Shown here in pieces: positions 10,002 to 21,425 of a stretch of 64,000 nucleotides of DNA. The notes below the pieces were generated by a model. The model saw only the letters and a list, made by a program, of their open reading frames with translations, did no database searches and was not told the DNA's origin. This DNA comes from Synaphobranchus kaupii (taxonomy: Eukaryota > Chordata > Actinopteri > Anguilliformes > Synaphobranchidae). Both the position numbers and the translations under genes were made by a program. The stretch lies in assembly GCA_029718625.1 (NCBI GenBank), contig CM056385.1, positions 20,189,522 through 20,253,521 of the forward strand. Direction: 5' to 3'. Within the stretch, counting starts at the first letter, position 1. Every line of letters starts with the position of its first letter.

Positions 10002-10977
10002 GGGCTCTATTTTAATAAACCAAACGCAATGGTGAACACAAGAGTAATCGCTTGGCGGTATCGCTCTGAGGGCGTGTCGGCGAGAAATTTGGTAATTTCA
10101 TGACGGCAATCTTGGCGCATCTGATGGCGGTATTGCTAAAAGGCTGGGTTTAAATGTCCAAGGTGTGTCTCTATGGTAGCCAATCAAATTGTTGTTCTCA
10201 TGCTTTAAAAAAAAGCCAGTTGGAACGCAATCGCTCCATGCAATTTCATAATGAGCAACCCAAACGCACTGGACCGTCAACGACAAGAGCGATTTTCCGC
10301 ACAGGAATCAGACATACTTGCAACAGAAGTACAGGCTAGGACTGTAGTAATTTATGGATCACAATCCACACCACCTCGTCTCCCAGAAGTTCGGAAGGCA
10401 CGGGAGGAGGTGGCGAATGCATTAATTAGCCTACATTAGGTGATGTAGGCATAATTATGATTCAAATGGTAGGCTTATGATTCAACTGTGTCAATGTGTA
10501 ATTTATATATTATAGGCTATTGGCCTACATGATCGCAAGTTTCTTGTAAGCTGTCCTGTTTTATTCTAGTAGTTTAAATTAAAATCAATTAATTAATAAT
10601 AATTATAGGCTATTTGTTCATTAAATGGAAGTGTAATGTTGGCATCACCCATAGACACTACATAGAACTACATGACTAATAAGTTGCCAAATTGCCAGAG
10701 TCTATTGCGTTGCCGCTAAGAGGTGGTTCCAGCTGATCATAACGCAATGGGTTTTCGTTGGTTCAAATTGTCACTGAGCCAAAAGTATTTTAGAACACGC
10801 CTCAGACAGCGCCACCCATCCCACTGCAGCGCAAGCGAAAGGATGTTATGTTGAGAATTTGTTGATCCTAGCGGTATTGCTGAGAAACGCCATAGCGCCA
10901 GTTTTAAGACGTTGATGCTGTCAACAAGCTTGCGTTTGACTATACCGTCCCCTTGCGCTGGTTTGAAAATAGAGCCC
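10002..10977 (+). mobile_element. PIF/Harbinger-like deletion derivative, 976 bp
   Basis: The left terminus GGGCTCTATTTTAATAAACC and the right terminus (inverted) GGGCTCTATTTTCAAACCAG share 12 perfect bases plus a diverged extension. AAG flanks both sides (9999-10001 and 10978-10980). A 3-bp target duplication fits PIF/Harbinger transposons, although their usual target is TWA. The interior carries the start of a Myb-like gene (10251-10439) and no DDE transposase, so it is an internally deleted copy. Removing the element plus one AAG rejoins the surrounding LINE frame without shift or gap (ILNIRS then LNSKAALV), which fixes both ends precisely. Confidence 0.88.
10251..10439 (+). pseudogene. 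Harbinger accessory Myb/SANT-like DNA-binding protein, N-terminal fragment
   Basis: A 62-codon frame starts at ATG 10251. It resembles the N-terminus of the Myb_DNA-bind_5/NAIF1-like proteins that Harbinger elements encode beside their transposase: RQERFSAQESDIL, then EVQARTVVIYG, then PEVRKAREEVANAL in place of the usual W-containing third helix. In the family this protein binds the transposon ends and brings the transposase to the nucleus. Here the frame stops after the first domain, and the following sequence is AT-rich and non-coding, so it is a fragment. Assignment is by pattern only. Confidence 0.62.
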
Positions 10978-11201
10978 AAGGGATCTTATATTTAGTATGG
11001 TAGTATTATCACTGGGATTAATAACAATACGTTTTGTTTTAATATTAATCACATTTTTAAAGCAAAGTTCACTGTTTTTAGATTTATAATTTTTTGAATT
11101 TCGGGGGACAGACACGGTTTCAATAGGAAGAACCCTAGTCGACGGTTCTGAGGAGCAAGCAGACAGCTGTGTAGGACAAAATGTATGCGGCGGCCTGGCA
11201 G

Positions 11202-11360
11202 TCATTTCCGAGAATTAAGACTACGGACTATGTTTCTAGATAAAAGAGCGGTGCCCTCCCAGGAGGGGTGAACACCATCTCTTCTTAAAAGACCAGAATA
11301 AGGTGCTTCATCTGCATTAAAGTCAAATGTACATAGATTAGCACACACTGACCATTATTG
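11202..11360 (-). pseudogene. End of LINE ORF1 (esterase-type) domain
   Basis: The minus frame reads through FNADEAPYSGLLRRDGVHPSWEGT to a TGA at 11202-11204. DGVHPS matches the terminal Asp-x-x-His block of the SGNH/esterase domain carried by ORF1 proteins of CR1/L2-type LINEs. The upstream part of ORF1 is not recoverable by eye. Confidence 0.65.
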
Positions 11361-11479
11361 GTGATATCAGTGTTCATACCGGAATATATTGAATGCTATA
11401 GTTTACATTTGTGCGATGAATTAGAGGTGGATAGCTGCACTAAAAAACATAGATAGAGCCACCAGGGAGTGGATTCTGA

Positions 11480-11815
11480 AGCGGCTTTAGCAATATAATT
11501 CAGTGTGAATAACATGCAACATCACGCATTTGAATGCACCGCAACCTGCACATCCCATCATGGCCACACGTAGGAAAATCTGCTTGCGCGTACAAGCGCT
11601 CTGACCACATGAGATTAATTTTGCAGCCGGGAGCCGCCCCGTGCTGGCAGGGGCTGAGATTTTGTTCGACACATTGTGCATCAGCGGCTGAGCGACAACA
11701 ATCGGAAGACGGGGTCGGAGAAATTCTACACTGCCAGCAGGGCCCATCCGCATGGAATTCCGACAGACACCTCCGCCACCCCAACCGCCGTCAGAGGGCA
11801 GGGCCGCAGCAACCA
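11480..11815. other. Intergenic stretch, moderately GC-rich
   Basis: Several frames of about 90 codons overlap on both strands, which reflects GC content; none resembles a known domain. Confidence 0.4.
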
Positions 11816-11958
11816 GGGCCCTATTCCTTGCAGCTGGCTAACTGAGTTAGCCGGCTAACTGCGCCGGGTAAAACCCGTAACAGTGTTAAATTGTTTCATC
11901 ATATGTTCAGCTCGTTTGGCCAGCTAAGTCAGCTAGCCAGCTACGAGGAACAGGGCCC
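11816..11958. mobile_element. Short fold-back MITE with about 40-bp inverted termini
   Basis: The left arm (GGGCCCTATTCCTTGCAGCT...) pairs with the right arm (...CTACGAGGAACAGGGCCC) over about 40 bases with a few mismatches; both arms include GCTGGCTAACTGA-type text. The loop is about 60 bp. No target duplication is evident. Non-coding. Confidence 0.85.
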
Positions 11959-11959
11959 A

Positions 11960-13115
11960 GGGTAGCAAAGCCACGCACACCAAAAGCAGCAGGAGGAGCC
12001 AAAATGAAGACTGCACGCAACAACAGAGAGAGGTAGCGAAGACGTAACCGGGAACAGAAGCGGCTGGGAAACAGTCATCCCGCACCCTCCCGCTCTGTGA
12101 CAGACACGCTGTCGGGCAATTCCTCCTGATAACGGAACATAATTACAGCCAAACACATGCCGCCGATGTGGTCTTTGTTGCGTACCTGTGAATTAATTCA
12201 GTCAGAACGTGCCCTGCCATACTTCATTTGTTCGCTGGGCTCTATGTCATTATTTATTTGCTTATCCGGGGGGGGTTACAATGCATTTTTACAGCCCCGT
12301 TTATTTATGAAGCAATCCCAGTGAAGTGCCTTTCTCAAGGGTACAAACAAGAGCGACCTTCCCGGGGAAATGAATGCAAAAAGTTATGAGTCCTGCTCTT
12401 TAAGTAAAGGGCCACAAGAACAGCCGTGACCTCCATCACACATGGTATCGACAGTACACGGTCTGGGGGGTTATACAAGGTCCCCAAAATACGGAAATGT
12501 TTTGGTCAGGGGCGAATTTCCCCATTACTTTTTTTCAGGTATCCACCAGATCACCAAAAAAACATGGACGCAGGTAAGTAGGGAAAAACAGGAAATATGA
12601 ATATTTTTTTTACAATTTCATAATTGTCTCCATGCACATTCTGCCGAACAATAACGCCACTCCGGTGCCTCCCTTTCTCTCCCACACTATTAGCTCCCCT
12701 GGCCTCCCCTCCCACACTGAGGCATATCTGGTGGAGGAAACAACGCAGTGATATGTCCCAGGATCCGGATAAAATCCTGCCTATGGCCGTTCGCCTTGTG
12801 AGGCCATGCATGACCGGTCAGAACCTGACCAACTGAGGAAGAGCTTAAGTCAGCAGGGTAGACCATTGTGTTATCATTCAATAGCAATTCCTATCGTTTT
12901 GAATTTGAAATGCTGAAGCTTCTCCAGGCATCTGTCTTCTTACACTGAGGCTCAGCGTTCAAGAACTCAAGGTTAAATTTTTTAACTGTGGCATAAACCT
13001 AACTATGTAACCATGTAAATAAACATTACATGTGGTCACAGTAATACAATTTGTCAAATATCATATTAGTTAATTGGGGTATTATGTCTGGCCCTCCTTC
13101 ACTTCAATCATTGCT
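11960..13115. other. Intergenic stretch with one weak repeat fragment
   Basis: Text at about 12250-12370 (TTATTTGCTTATCC, AAGTGCCTTTCTCAAGGGTACAA) resembles a decayed copy of the widespread repeat seen intact near 62455-62600. The rest was not recognised. Confidence 0.4.
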
Positions 13116-13116
13116 T

Positions 13117-13300
13117 TTGAAAATATAATAATACTAGTAATAGTAGGAATAGTAATAGTAGTAATAACAATTGCAGTAATGGTAGTAATCATAGTAATAG
13201 TAGTATTAATAGTATTAATAGTAGTAATAGCAATACTAGGAGTAGTAATCATAGTAATAGTAGTAGTAATAGTAGTTCTTGTCATTATTATTGTTATTAG
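13117..13300. repeat. Degenerate (TAG/TAA)n trinucleotide repeat
   Basis: Nearly all triplets are TAG, TAA or close variants. In one frame this produces long valine/isoleucine runs and in the antisense frame threonine/isoleucine runs; both are artefacts. Confidence 0.9.
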
Positions 13301-13309
13301 TAATCTGTG

Positions 13310-14790
13310 TTTCCAGCCAATAGTGATGACAATGGATAGCAGCAGCCAGATTGTAAATCCAAAGTCACTGTCAGCTGATCAAGGACCCAAAAGGGCATCA
13401 GGAAAAGGATAGGCAGAGCCTATCAGCCGTCAGACGTAGTGGGGTGGGCTGGGGACAAATATTTTTTCAGGACCAAGACAAGATGAGACAAGGCACACGA
13501 CACTCAGCAGTACAATCGCGTATGGGCAGGGAATAAAGTCAGGACAGAGGCCAAAAAGCCCTGTTGATGATAAATCTTTCTGCCGGACTGCTGGTGTTGA
13601 AATAACTTGAAGGAGCACACATCTCTCTCTCTCTGAAGCCCAGCTAGTCCTTAAAGAAAGATACCTTTCACTGTTGGGTTGCTCAGACTGAATAATTATG
13701 ATGACAATTAAAAGAATAATAATAATGATAAAGTAGCCCCTTTTACCCAAAGATCTGAAAGCTGTTTACCATGAGAGGTGCTTCATCATTCAGGATACAG
13801 CAGCTTGTCCTGTTCACAGCCCACTAATATGAAACAATTATGAATAAGTGAATAATGAATGGCCATAACAAACTTGGGATAATTGCACTCAAATTACACC
13901 TACAAGCAAATAGGCATTGTTAACCCTAATTATAATCACAAAAACCTGCAATAATCACAATTATTCTTCAGACAAGCAATTACGCCATTCTTAACATGAC
14001 TTGTTGTACCTAAAAGCACATGTCGAGGTAAGCAACGTTATCTGAACCTCCATTAAGGTTTGCAATTAGAATGCCTGCTAAAAATACGACACCGGCATTT
14101 ACTCGGGCCAACTGCACGTCGTAATGTAAAAAAAAAAAAAAAAAACTTGAAGCGAAAATATGATGCGATAAAAAGTTCATACTGAGAGGGAGTTATAGGG
14201 GAGAAAATAAAACATAAAAATATGAAACGGGAAGTTAACGTACTCCTGTAGACAGACAAACTAAAAAAAAAAACTTGGGATAGTGGGATTTATGAGGGCT
14301 GATCTCTGCAGAGCCTGAAGGGGGGCGGGGAGGGAAGAGGGGGAGAGGGGTAGAGGAGAGGGGAAGAGGGGAAGAGGGGGAGCGGGCTTCCGCAGGGGGC
14401 AAACATTCTTGGCCATTTTTCTGTCGGTGAGCAGATCAAAGCCCCCCCCCCCAAGAACTATTCAAGAAGAAAAGATTACTGGGATTAACAGACAGAAAGT
14501 GCTGATGCTGCCATCGATTAATATCTCTCTCCAGCTGATGTGAGAGCGTGTGCATAATCACCCTTACGGTGCCTCTGATCTTTAATCGACAGGAGGATCA
14601 TTTCCATTGATATCTCTTCTTTCTCTCTCGCTATTAAAAGCTCAGCCAGCTCTCTTGTTTTATAAGGGAAAAGAGACTTTCAGGGCGCAGAATGCCAGCA
14701 GCGTTACCCTTTTTCTCATCATGATATATGTGTACTTAGTGGAATAAAAGTGAAATGAATCAAAGCATTCACCTGTATGCTCATCGATTT
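13310..14790. other. Intergenic stretch with A18, a purine tract and a C11 run
   Basis: It contains A18 at 14128-14145, a G/A-only tract at about 14315-14390 (GGGGAAGAGG-like units) and C11 at 14442-14452. The block 14460-14700 is free of obvious repeats and could be conserved non-coding DNA, which cannot be tested here. Confidence 0.5.
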
Positions 14791-14799
14791 CTATACACA

Positions 14800-15190
14800 C
14801 ACACACAGAAACCTCTTATAAGTACAAAAGTGTTCTTATAAGAGTACAGGTGCTTTCTCCCTGGGGCTGTGCCCTATTGAGGTACAAAATAGTACCCATT
14901 GGTGTGAGTACTTTTTTGTACCCTTGCCACTACACAAAAGTGCCAAATATGCCTGTGCTTGGGATTGTTCCTAACATGCCTTTTTTATGCTACATAGCCT
15001 ATGCTGCATGTTGATTGGACCTTTAGGGGTGAAAAGGTACAAGTTCATACTTTTTGTTGTCAGAAGTGACTTTGTACCTTTTACGTTAATCAAAAAGACA
15101 AATAAAGCCTAATATTGTACCTCTAAAGGGTACATTTATCAAAAGTAAATCAAAAAGTGTACCTACAGATTGTACTTATATCATACCTCA
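14800..15190. repeat. GTAC-rich inverted interspersed repeat
   Basis: GTACAAA, GGTACAA, GTACC and their complements recur in both orientations (about 14820, 14880, 14930, 15040, 15075, 15115, 15130, 15160). For example, GGTACAAAATAGTACC forms a short palindrome at about 14881. This pattern is a familiar teleost non-autonomous repeat; its boundaries are approximate. Confidence 0.6.
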
Positions 15191-15199
15191 ATTTTTGAG

Positions 15200-16580
15200 T
15201 TTGTATATATTTTTTGTAATTAATGAAGAGAGGCATGGACCATGAATTGGTTGTCCTCTCTCACATAATGCCAGATTGAAATTTCATTCATTAGGAGCAC
15301 ATTCCTAAAGGCAGATAAACATGCAGGGCAACTAAGACATTCATTTATTTAATTAATCTTTCTCTTGTCTAAAAGATTCTTGAAATAGCAACTTCATCAA
15401 GTTCTTCTGTGCTCATTTACAGGTTGTTCAAAACCAGCACATTTGTTCTTCTACAACACTGGATTGCAGTGTCCCTCAAGCGCATTAGCCAGCAATGATT
15501 AAATCACCATCACGAAAAGTGAATGAATGCGACAAGACGCTTAAAAAGTATGTGAAAAGAGTTTCTGAAGGCCGTTTTAACGCCAAGAATGCACTTTCAT
15601 TGCTGAATGCTTGCGTCTTCAGCAGTAACACATTAATTTCTGTTCCGGCCAGCCATATAAACCAACATGTCAACCACAAAGGCAAGATATAACTGCACGG
15701 CAAATTCCCCCCATATAAAATGCACCTTTTGAGTAACCTTTTGGGGGTGCGCGCATTTATGTAGATAGTTTTTCACCAGTGTTCATGGAGCATTTAAGAG
15801 CCCGTCTACCACATGTCCCTGACATACTGTAGATCCAGCTGGCCGATCTGTTCTGAGTTCCAACCCGCCACACTAAACACGTCTGGCAGCTCGATCCCGG
15901 GGTCCTGACTGAGAGTGATTAATGATTCATTTTGCGCACCGAATCGACATCCGCCGCCACGAGGAACACACGAGGGTTGCAGGGGTCCCAGACGCCAGAC
16001 TCCTATCCGTCTCAGCCCAGGCCGCCCGAGGTCTCAAGGAGCCGACGGGGCTCGCGTGCGGCATATCCTTAAGGCGTGGAGGGACACGGCAGGTGAAGTG
16101 GGCTTTGCGCCCAAGGAAGTGGCACTTTAGCGGTTTGCAGCAATCAAGGTCGTCTGAAGGGCACAGCTCAGAGCTCACGACGCCCGCACCACACCACGGC
16201 TGAATAAGCCTTTCAGTCTGTGACAGGAAGGAAACTGTTCCTCCTTCTTTCTTCTTTTAACACACACTCAGTTACCAAAATAATTCTAGGCATTCCGCAA
16301 ATCGTAAATGTTTACAGACGGCTATTATTATATGTGATTCAGGTCACAGAATGGTACAGCTTTGTTACTTGTTTTTTTTTTTATTTAAAAAATTGTCTCA
16401 CATATCTGTAGGGCAGCTATACAAGGCTGAATAAGAAAATCGTAGATCCATAACCTGTCATTTTCATCATTATATGCTATTACAGTTTATCCGTAGGTAT
16501 CTCTAAAAACAAGTACTTTTATTCTTATGCTTTTCACCTAGTCTAGTACGGCCAGTTTGTAGGCTTGTCACTCACTGAAA
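15200..16580. other. Intergenic stretch with a CpG-containing patch
   Basis: Positions 15890-16200 are richer in GC and CpG than the surroundings, which explains several overlapping open frames there. No domain or splice structure was recognised. Confidence 0.4.
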
Positions 16581-16584
16581 TCTT

Positions 16585-17160
16585 ATTTTTTTTTTCTTTT
16601 TTTTTCCCTTTTACTCCCAATGTAGCCAATTTGACCTTTAGCGCTTTTACCGCAGTACCACCGCGGCGGCCTGCTCGCTGAAATCTTAACTTCAGAACAC
16701 TGCTGACAGACACACGACTCCTCCAAAGTGTTTGGGAGCAACCACCGTTTCTTCTCACTCAAGCACACGAATGAGCACAGCCAAGTTATTTCCCGTTTCA
16801 TTGTTTGGGAGGATAGGCTTTGTATGAAGAGCAGTAGTCCGACAGTATTCTGCCAGTTCCTAACATGTAGCCTAAAATGAAATGCTGATGAAATCACACT
16901 AAAAGAGTAGGACTATGATTCAAGGAAACTTTTCTTACTGATGTCTGCAGAAAATGCACTGTACTAGAAATAGAAATAGAAATTGCTGAACTTTTCTGGA
17001 CTGAACTTTGGATTTGTTATTTATTTGGCACCTAATGTGTGGCTGTGCATGTCAAATTCCCACCCTAATTTGAAACGTCCAATTATCTGCAACCGCAGAC
17101 ACGTCCACGCGCGAACCCCACCGCCGATTCGGGAGAGTGTAGACACGAACTCTGGATTTA
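16585..17160 (-). repeat. Decayed SINE-like fragments (two pieces)
   Basis: 16585-16680 (poly-T, CCCTTTTACTCCCAATGTAG) resembles the 3' part of the SINE at 7255-7626. 17037-17160 contains CCGATTCGGGAGAGTGTAGAC, text I associate with a common fish repeat. The sequence between them (about 16680-17035) is not recognised. Confidence 0.4.
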
Positions 17161-17220
17161 ATCCAGTGGTAATTATCCCTATATATAAATGTACCAAAAA
17201 AAGACACAAGCGTCTTTCCG

Positions 17221-17335
17221 TTCCAGCATGTGGTTAGAGCGCTAGACTCAGAAGCTGAGAACCCATGGATTTGACCACCAGAAGTGACACTGCCGTTCCC
17301 TCGACAAATCAACTTTGCTGACAGGCTCAAAGACT
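17221..17335 (+). mobile_element. Possible tRNA-derived SINE head
   Basis: TGGTTAGAGCGCTAGACTC at 17231 resembles a tRNA D-arm/A box. GGATTTGACC at about 17267-17276 sits where a B box should be, though it deviates from GGTTCGANTCC. No acceptor-stem pairing or CCA context was found, so a functional tRNA gene is unlikely. Confidence 0.4.
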
Positions 17336-17339
17336 AAAG

Positions 17340-18534
17340 GCATAGCTGGACCCACAGCCTAAACATCCTAAAAATCCAGCTAAAATGTATTTCAGTTGGC
17401 AACTATGACGAGAGTCTGCGATGGCAGAAAACAAGTGGCTTAGTCACACCTGGAGTGTAGCTAAATTAAAATCATGTTTGTTTGGTAGCATCCTAGGAAA
17501 TTATCTCTTCCCATTTTTTATTTTTTTGGAGAGGGGGAGGGAGTGGGCTGAGGGGAGAATAAATAAATATCAGATGCCCAGCAATGTCTGAAAAATGATG
17601 GCAGCGCTTTATCTGTTCAAAAGTGCAACGCATCTCTGCAGGGACCTCTTTCCAATTAAAATATCATCAAAAGCAAATGGTTTTATTAAAGAGCTTAGTT
17701 CCGTACACATCATGAGCATCAAACAGGGAGGGCAAGTTGTAGCGGGGCGCTTTGGGAGTCCCCGTTGCACATTCCGTCGCCTCTTATCGCATCAGTGCAG
17801 TCGCCGCCCGCCGTCCCCGTTCCGCCCGTCCCTGCCCGTCACTCTCAGCTTCACAGCCGGACATGTCATTCCTCAATGTCACACACTGGAGGACCAATCA
17901 GACGCCCGGTCACCCGTGCTGCTCGGAGAGTAATTCGCCAGTAATTCAGCCTGTGAGGGCTTTGTCCTGCAGTCACTAAATTAGCACAAATAACCTAAAA
18001 CCAAGAGTTTTCAGATAACCTAAAACCAAGAGTTGGTGCATCTTACTTTTTATTTTATTATGGTTTTTATTTGAGTAGAATGTGGGGAGACTTTCAATTG
18101 GTTTTTCCATCTCCAGGAACAAAATGGCCGCCATTTTTCTCCTCTCACCAGAATAGTGTTTTTTTCTTTGCCTCTGACCTCTTAACCCTGTCTCTATCAG
18201 GCCTCTAAAGCAGGGTGGTTACTTCCTGTAAATGAGAAAAATGAGCCAGCTTTGAAAATCGCTTCAGTTTCATTTTGGACGGTAAGAAGCGTAACCTAAT
18301 TTGCGCGTGCTCCCAGACGACCGCAAAGAGAAAGCGCTCTTCCTTCATCCGCTCGTCTGAATGAACACCAGCAGGTGCTCCAGACCCAAGAAGAATGTCT
18401 CTGCTGCCTTTGGGCCTTAAATGGACTTTTCAATGTTCAGGAAAAGGCTCAGAACCGCAAGTTCCTCAAAAGAGTTTATTTGGTCATTCGATAATCTGTG
18501 GAGTTTGAGATTAAATCACAGAACCCCCCCCCTC

Positions 18535-18535
<1 letters not shown>
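17340..18535. other. Intergenic stretch with a 25-bp tandem duplication
   Basis: A 20-bp motif ATAACCTAAAACCAAGAGTT occurs at 17990-18009 and again at 18015-18034 (period 25). 17560-17720 is repeat-free and 17740-17930 is GC-rich. No gene was recognised. Confidence 0.5.

Positions 18536-18536
<1 letters not shown>

Positions 18537-18573
<37 letters not shown>
18537..18573. repeat. (CA)n microsatellite
   Basis: A perfect CA run of about 18 units, ending in CGTG. Confidence 0.95.
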
Positions 18574-18576
<3 letters not shown>

Positions 18577-18579
18577 AAC

Positions 18580-19892
18580 CTCGGGAGGTTGGATACCTTT
18601 TGTATTTTCAGGTTTGCGCCAGCAGGCAGGACGGACACCATGTCCAGGGGCCGTCTTTGTCCTTCTCGCCACTTCACTGCGCATAAATCAGGCCCCCACT
18701 CGAACCCGGCTCCCGGGTCCCGGCCACCCGCGGCTCCAAGCGAGCCATGTCACGAACTGGGGAGAGGCAAAGTGCTCAGGAAAAGAAACATGTGCATAAA
18801 AATCCTCCCCACTTCACTCCGTACAGCATTTTGTTTATGTTTTCCTGCTGTGCTGCTAATAAACAGCTGCCACTTCCAATTATGGTAGCCTTCAGATCTT
18901 TAGCATTTTTTTATGTAGGCTCAACAAGCTGGATTACCCTCACACACCTTCTGCCAGCTCAACCATTTAGGGGTTAATGGCCATTTAATCCAAAGGGAAG
19001 CTTAAATCAATACCGCTCTCTATTCCCAAGGACGCCTTTCTATAGGTCAGCGCTTTGCATATCATTCCAAGGGTCGATTTCCCATTGGCTCAGGCCAAGG
19101 CGGAACAGGGGAACCGGCCTCGATTCTCCCTGCTCTTTAGTGTATTACTTTCAAAGCATTAAAGTTGTGTGTTTTTCGCGCAGCGGTATCGGTGTCGAAC
19201 AGGGAAAGTGCATTTCACCTTTTGAATTTTTCAGCACCACCAAGTTACATCATTCTAACACTTTCACCACAAAAAGTGGGTTTTCCAGGAGGAGCCAGAC
19301 CATGTCGAGTGAAGAGTGTGTTCTGCGTTCATTAGGAGTGTTCTGAGCCCAAAGATTGGTGTGAGAATCTAAGCCAGCATCCAGCTCCTCAGCTCTCATT
19401 GGACAGCTCTTGATAATCCATCCAATGAATTACCCACAAGCACCGGCATATGACAAAACTGGAAATTCTTTTCTTCGCTAAATTGCCCAAACCTTTGTAT
19501 GAATCAGGCTTGTGTCATATTTTTTGCATCAAGACATTTTGGCATGGCCTTTTTTTTTTTTTTTTATTAGGTCAAATGTTCTGTTCAGAAATTATGTTCC
19601 AAATTCTTTTCTAGCAAGAATGATGAACGCTGACAGCGTGCAGATATGATAAGAAGAAAACGATGTCAGTTCATAAAGCAGCAGCGTGATGCGTCCCTGT
19701 CTCTGGCAGTTCAGACACGTCCCGCTCGTATCATAATTATGTTCTGTCTGCAGTACAATCTGTTTACAGTCGTCCGCGCTCATTTCATCCCCCTGCTTCT
19801 TGGCTTATTGCATTTTTTCAGCCCTGGCTAAACTGGCTACAGAAGTGTGACAGCAGTTCTGTGCTCTCCATCTTACTCTTTCATTTCGTTAA

Positions 19893-19895
<3 letters not shown>
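18580..19895. other. Intergenic stretch, with T16 at 19550-19565
   Basis: Apart from the T homopolymer nothing repetitive was noticed. 18980-19130 is dense in mixed sequence of the sort often found in conserved enhancers, but this is only an impression. Confidence 0.4.
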
Positions 19896-19897
<2 letters not shown>

Positions 19898-19932
<35 letters not shown>

Positions 19933-19990
19933 GTCGCTCTCTCCCTTCCACTCTCTCTCCCTCCCTCTCTCTCCCTCCCTCTCTCCACAC
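19898..19990. repeat. (CT)n microsatellite with interruptions
   Basis: A CT run followed by CTGT, CTCC and CCCT variants. Confidence 0.92.
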
Positions 19991-19994
19991 AGCC

Positions 19995-20640
19995 CCCGAG
20001 GTTAACACCACTCTTATTTCCTGCCTCCCCCGTTTCTTAAGAAAATCATATTAGCCATATCACCCGGAAGCTGTGGAGAATGAAATAAGAGAGTGAGTTT
20101 GGCCTGGAAAGATTCCAAAGACAGCAGCGGGCGTGGAGCAGAGGGGAAGCGAGGTGATAAAATGACTTAACTTAGGGGCACTCTCTCCAGCCCTGGCAGC
20201 AAGGCAAGAGGCCTCTCGCCAAGGGGAGCGGCCACACAGATTTGAGATCAAGAGGCAGGGATTTCTGACACAATTCACATCTGGACCATAAACACAGAGA
20301 GCTCCTGTGAAGGAGGCTCAACCAGCCACAGAGAGAATGCGTACATCTCACCCAGAGCCACTTGCACAGCGTACATTTGTTTTAAAATCTTTGTTGAATT
20401 TCTTTACATTCTATCCATTTATACAGCAGGATATTTACTGAAGCAATTCAGTTTAACCTCTTAACTAGTACCAGCCCACATTCGGGCTGGAAGTGGCTTC
20501 GTTTATTTGCATTCATTACACCTTTTACAGTGAAATTTTCAATAAACCTGGTCATAAAATATACCGTTTGAAAGTATTACAACTATTATTGTCCGATCCC
20601 AATGTTCCTTAATGTTCCAACGGTTCCTTATTTTCTAAGA
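19995..20640. other. Intergenic stretch with a 20-bp hairpin
   Basis: CCAGCCCACATTCGGGCTGG at 20471-20490 is a 7-bp-stem hairpin. Text at 20400-20460 (CCATTTATACAGCAGGATATT) is a short piece of the repeat seen at 62455-62600. 20040-20300 is repeat-free. Confidence 0.5.
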
Positions 20641-21065
20641 TGTGTACACCAAACGTACGTGTACACCAAATTTTGTGACTGTAGATCAAACGGGGCGTCA
20701 GCAGTGGGCGTGTCAATGATTTTTCGTGAATTTTTAAATATTTTATTATATTTGGATCTCTATAGCGCCATTACGTGGCTCGATTGGGTTGAAACTGGAG
20801 AGGTCAGGTCCAGATGTTGGACTTTATGGATCCTTGAGGCAAATTTGTTCAGGATGAGCAAAGAAAGGGAACTGTATACCGAATTTTGTGACTCTAGGTA
20901 AAACGTGGCGTCGGCAATGGGTGTGTTAATGTCAAAATTTTGTCACGTGCACTACAGCGCCACCAGGTGCTCAATCTGCATCATAATATAGAGGATCCAA
21001 GAGTTTGGCAATCCCAACAATCATGCCAAGTTTGGTGATTCTAGGTCAAACCAGCTCACGGGAAT
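20640..21065. repeat. Interspersed repeat with internal ~210-bp duplication
   Basis: AATTTTGTGACTNTAG, then AAACGNGGCGTC and GTGGGCGTGT/ATGGGTGTGT, occur at about 20667 and again at about 20879. A third weaker match (AAGTTTGGTGATTCTAGGTC) lies at about 21029. TATAGCGCCA/ACAGCGCCAC text between them belongs to a repeat familiar from fish genomes. Confidence 0.65.
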
Positions 21066-21284
21066 TTTAAGTGAAAGGGGAGAAGAAAAAAAAAACAATC
21101 TTAGGTGAGAAAAGCCTTCCACTGTGTTTGAGCTTCTGTTCATTTGTTTCACTAAAACGTCTTAGAGTAATTCTGACTCTTGGAAAACAAACTCTTGGGG
21201 GTTACCTTACAGAAGAGGCCAGGATTATGCTTGCAGTCAAAGGAGTTCAATAAAAGTAACCATTTTATTTTCAGCTTGTGTTCA

Positions 21285-21425
21285 AAAAAAGGTGGTGCTT
21301 GGGAAGTTAAGGTTAAGTACCTTATCAAAGGGTAAAATGGCAGTGCCCCGCCTAAGAATCAAACCTGCAAACCTGCAAATCCAGTTTGTTACCAGTCCAG
21401 TTCCCTATTCATTAAACCACACTGC
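21285..21425 (+). repeat. Fragment of a common teleost interspersed repeat
   Basis: GGTTAAGTACCTTATCAAAGGGTA, then a GCAGTGCCCCGCCTAAGAATCAAACC-like stretch (shortened), is the downstream half of the repeat at 62455-62600. 21430-22075 has no recognised feature. Confidence 0.5.

Larger units (their letters stand above)
9620..11470 (-). mobile_element. CR1/L2-type LINE remnant, minus strand, split by a Harbinger-like element
   Basis: Read on the minus strand from right to left, the order is that of a CR1/L2/Rex1-clade non-LTR retrotransposon. First comes an ORF1 end with the esterase-type motif DGVHPSWEGT (11250-11279) and a stop at 11202-11204. Next comes an ORF2 start with NSKNYKSKN...NVINIKTKR, then the endonuclease N-terminus NTTILNIRSL. 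After the inserted element (10002-10977) the endonuclease resumes with NSKAALVNGL...LDVLCLTETWL and RGGGVAVIHDSRF. One in-frame TGA lies at 9846-9848. Homology fades near 9770-9620, before any reverse transcriptase. The copy is 3'-truncated and dead. Confidence 0.85.

Noticed and set aside
13074..13412. 112-codon V/I-rich frame resembling a membrane protein
   Set aside because: It derives entirely from a degenerate TAG/TAA trinucleotide repeat read in the third frame.
17225..17300. tRNA gene
   Set aside because: A- and B-box-like text is present, but the B box is off-consensus and no acceptor or T-stem pairing closes. A SINE head is more likely.
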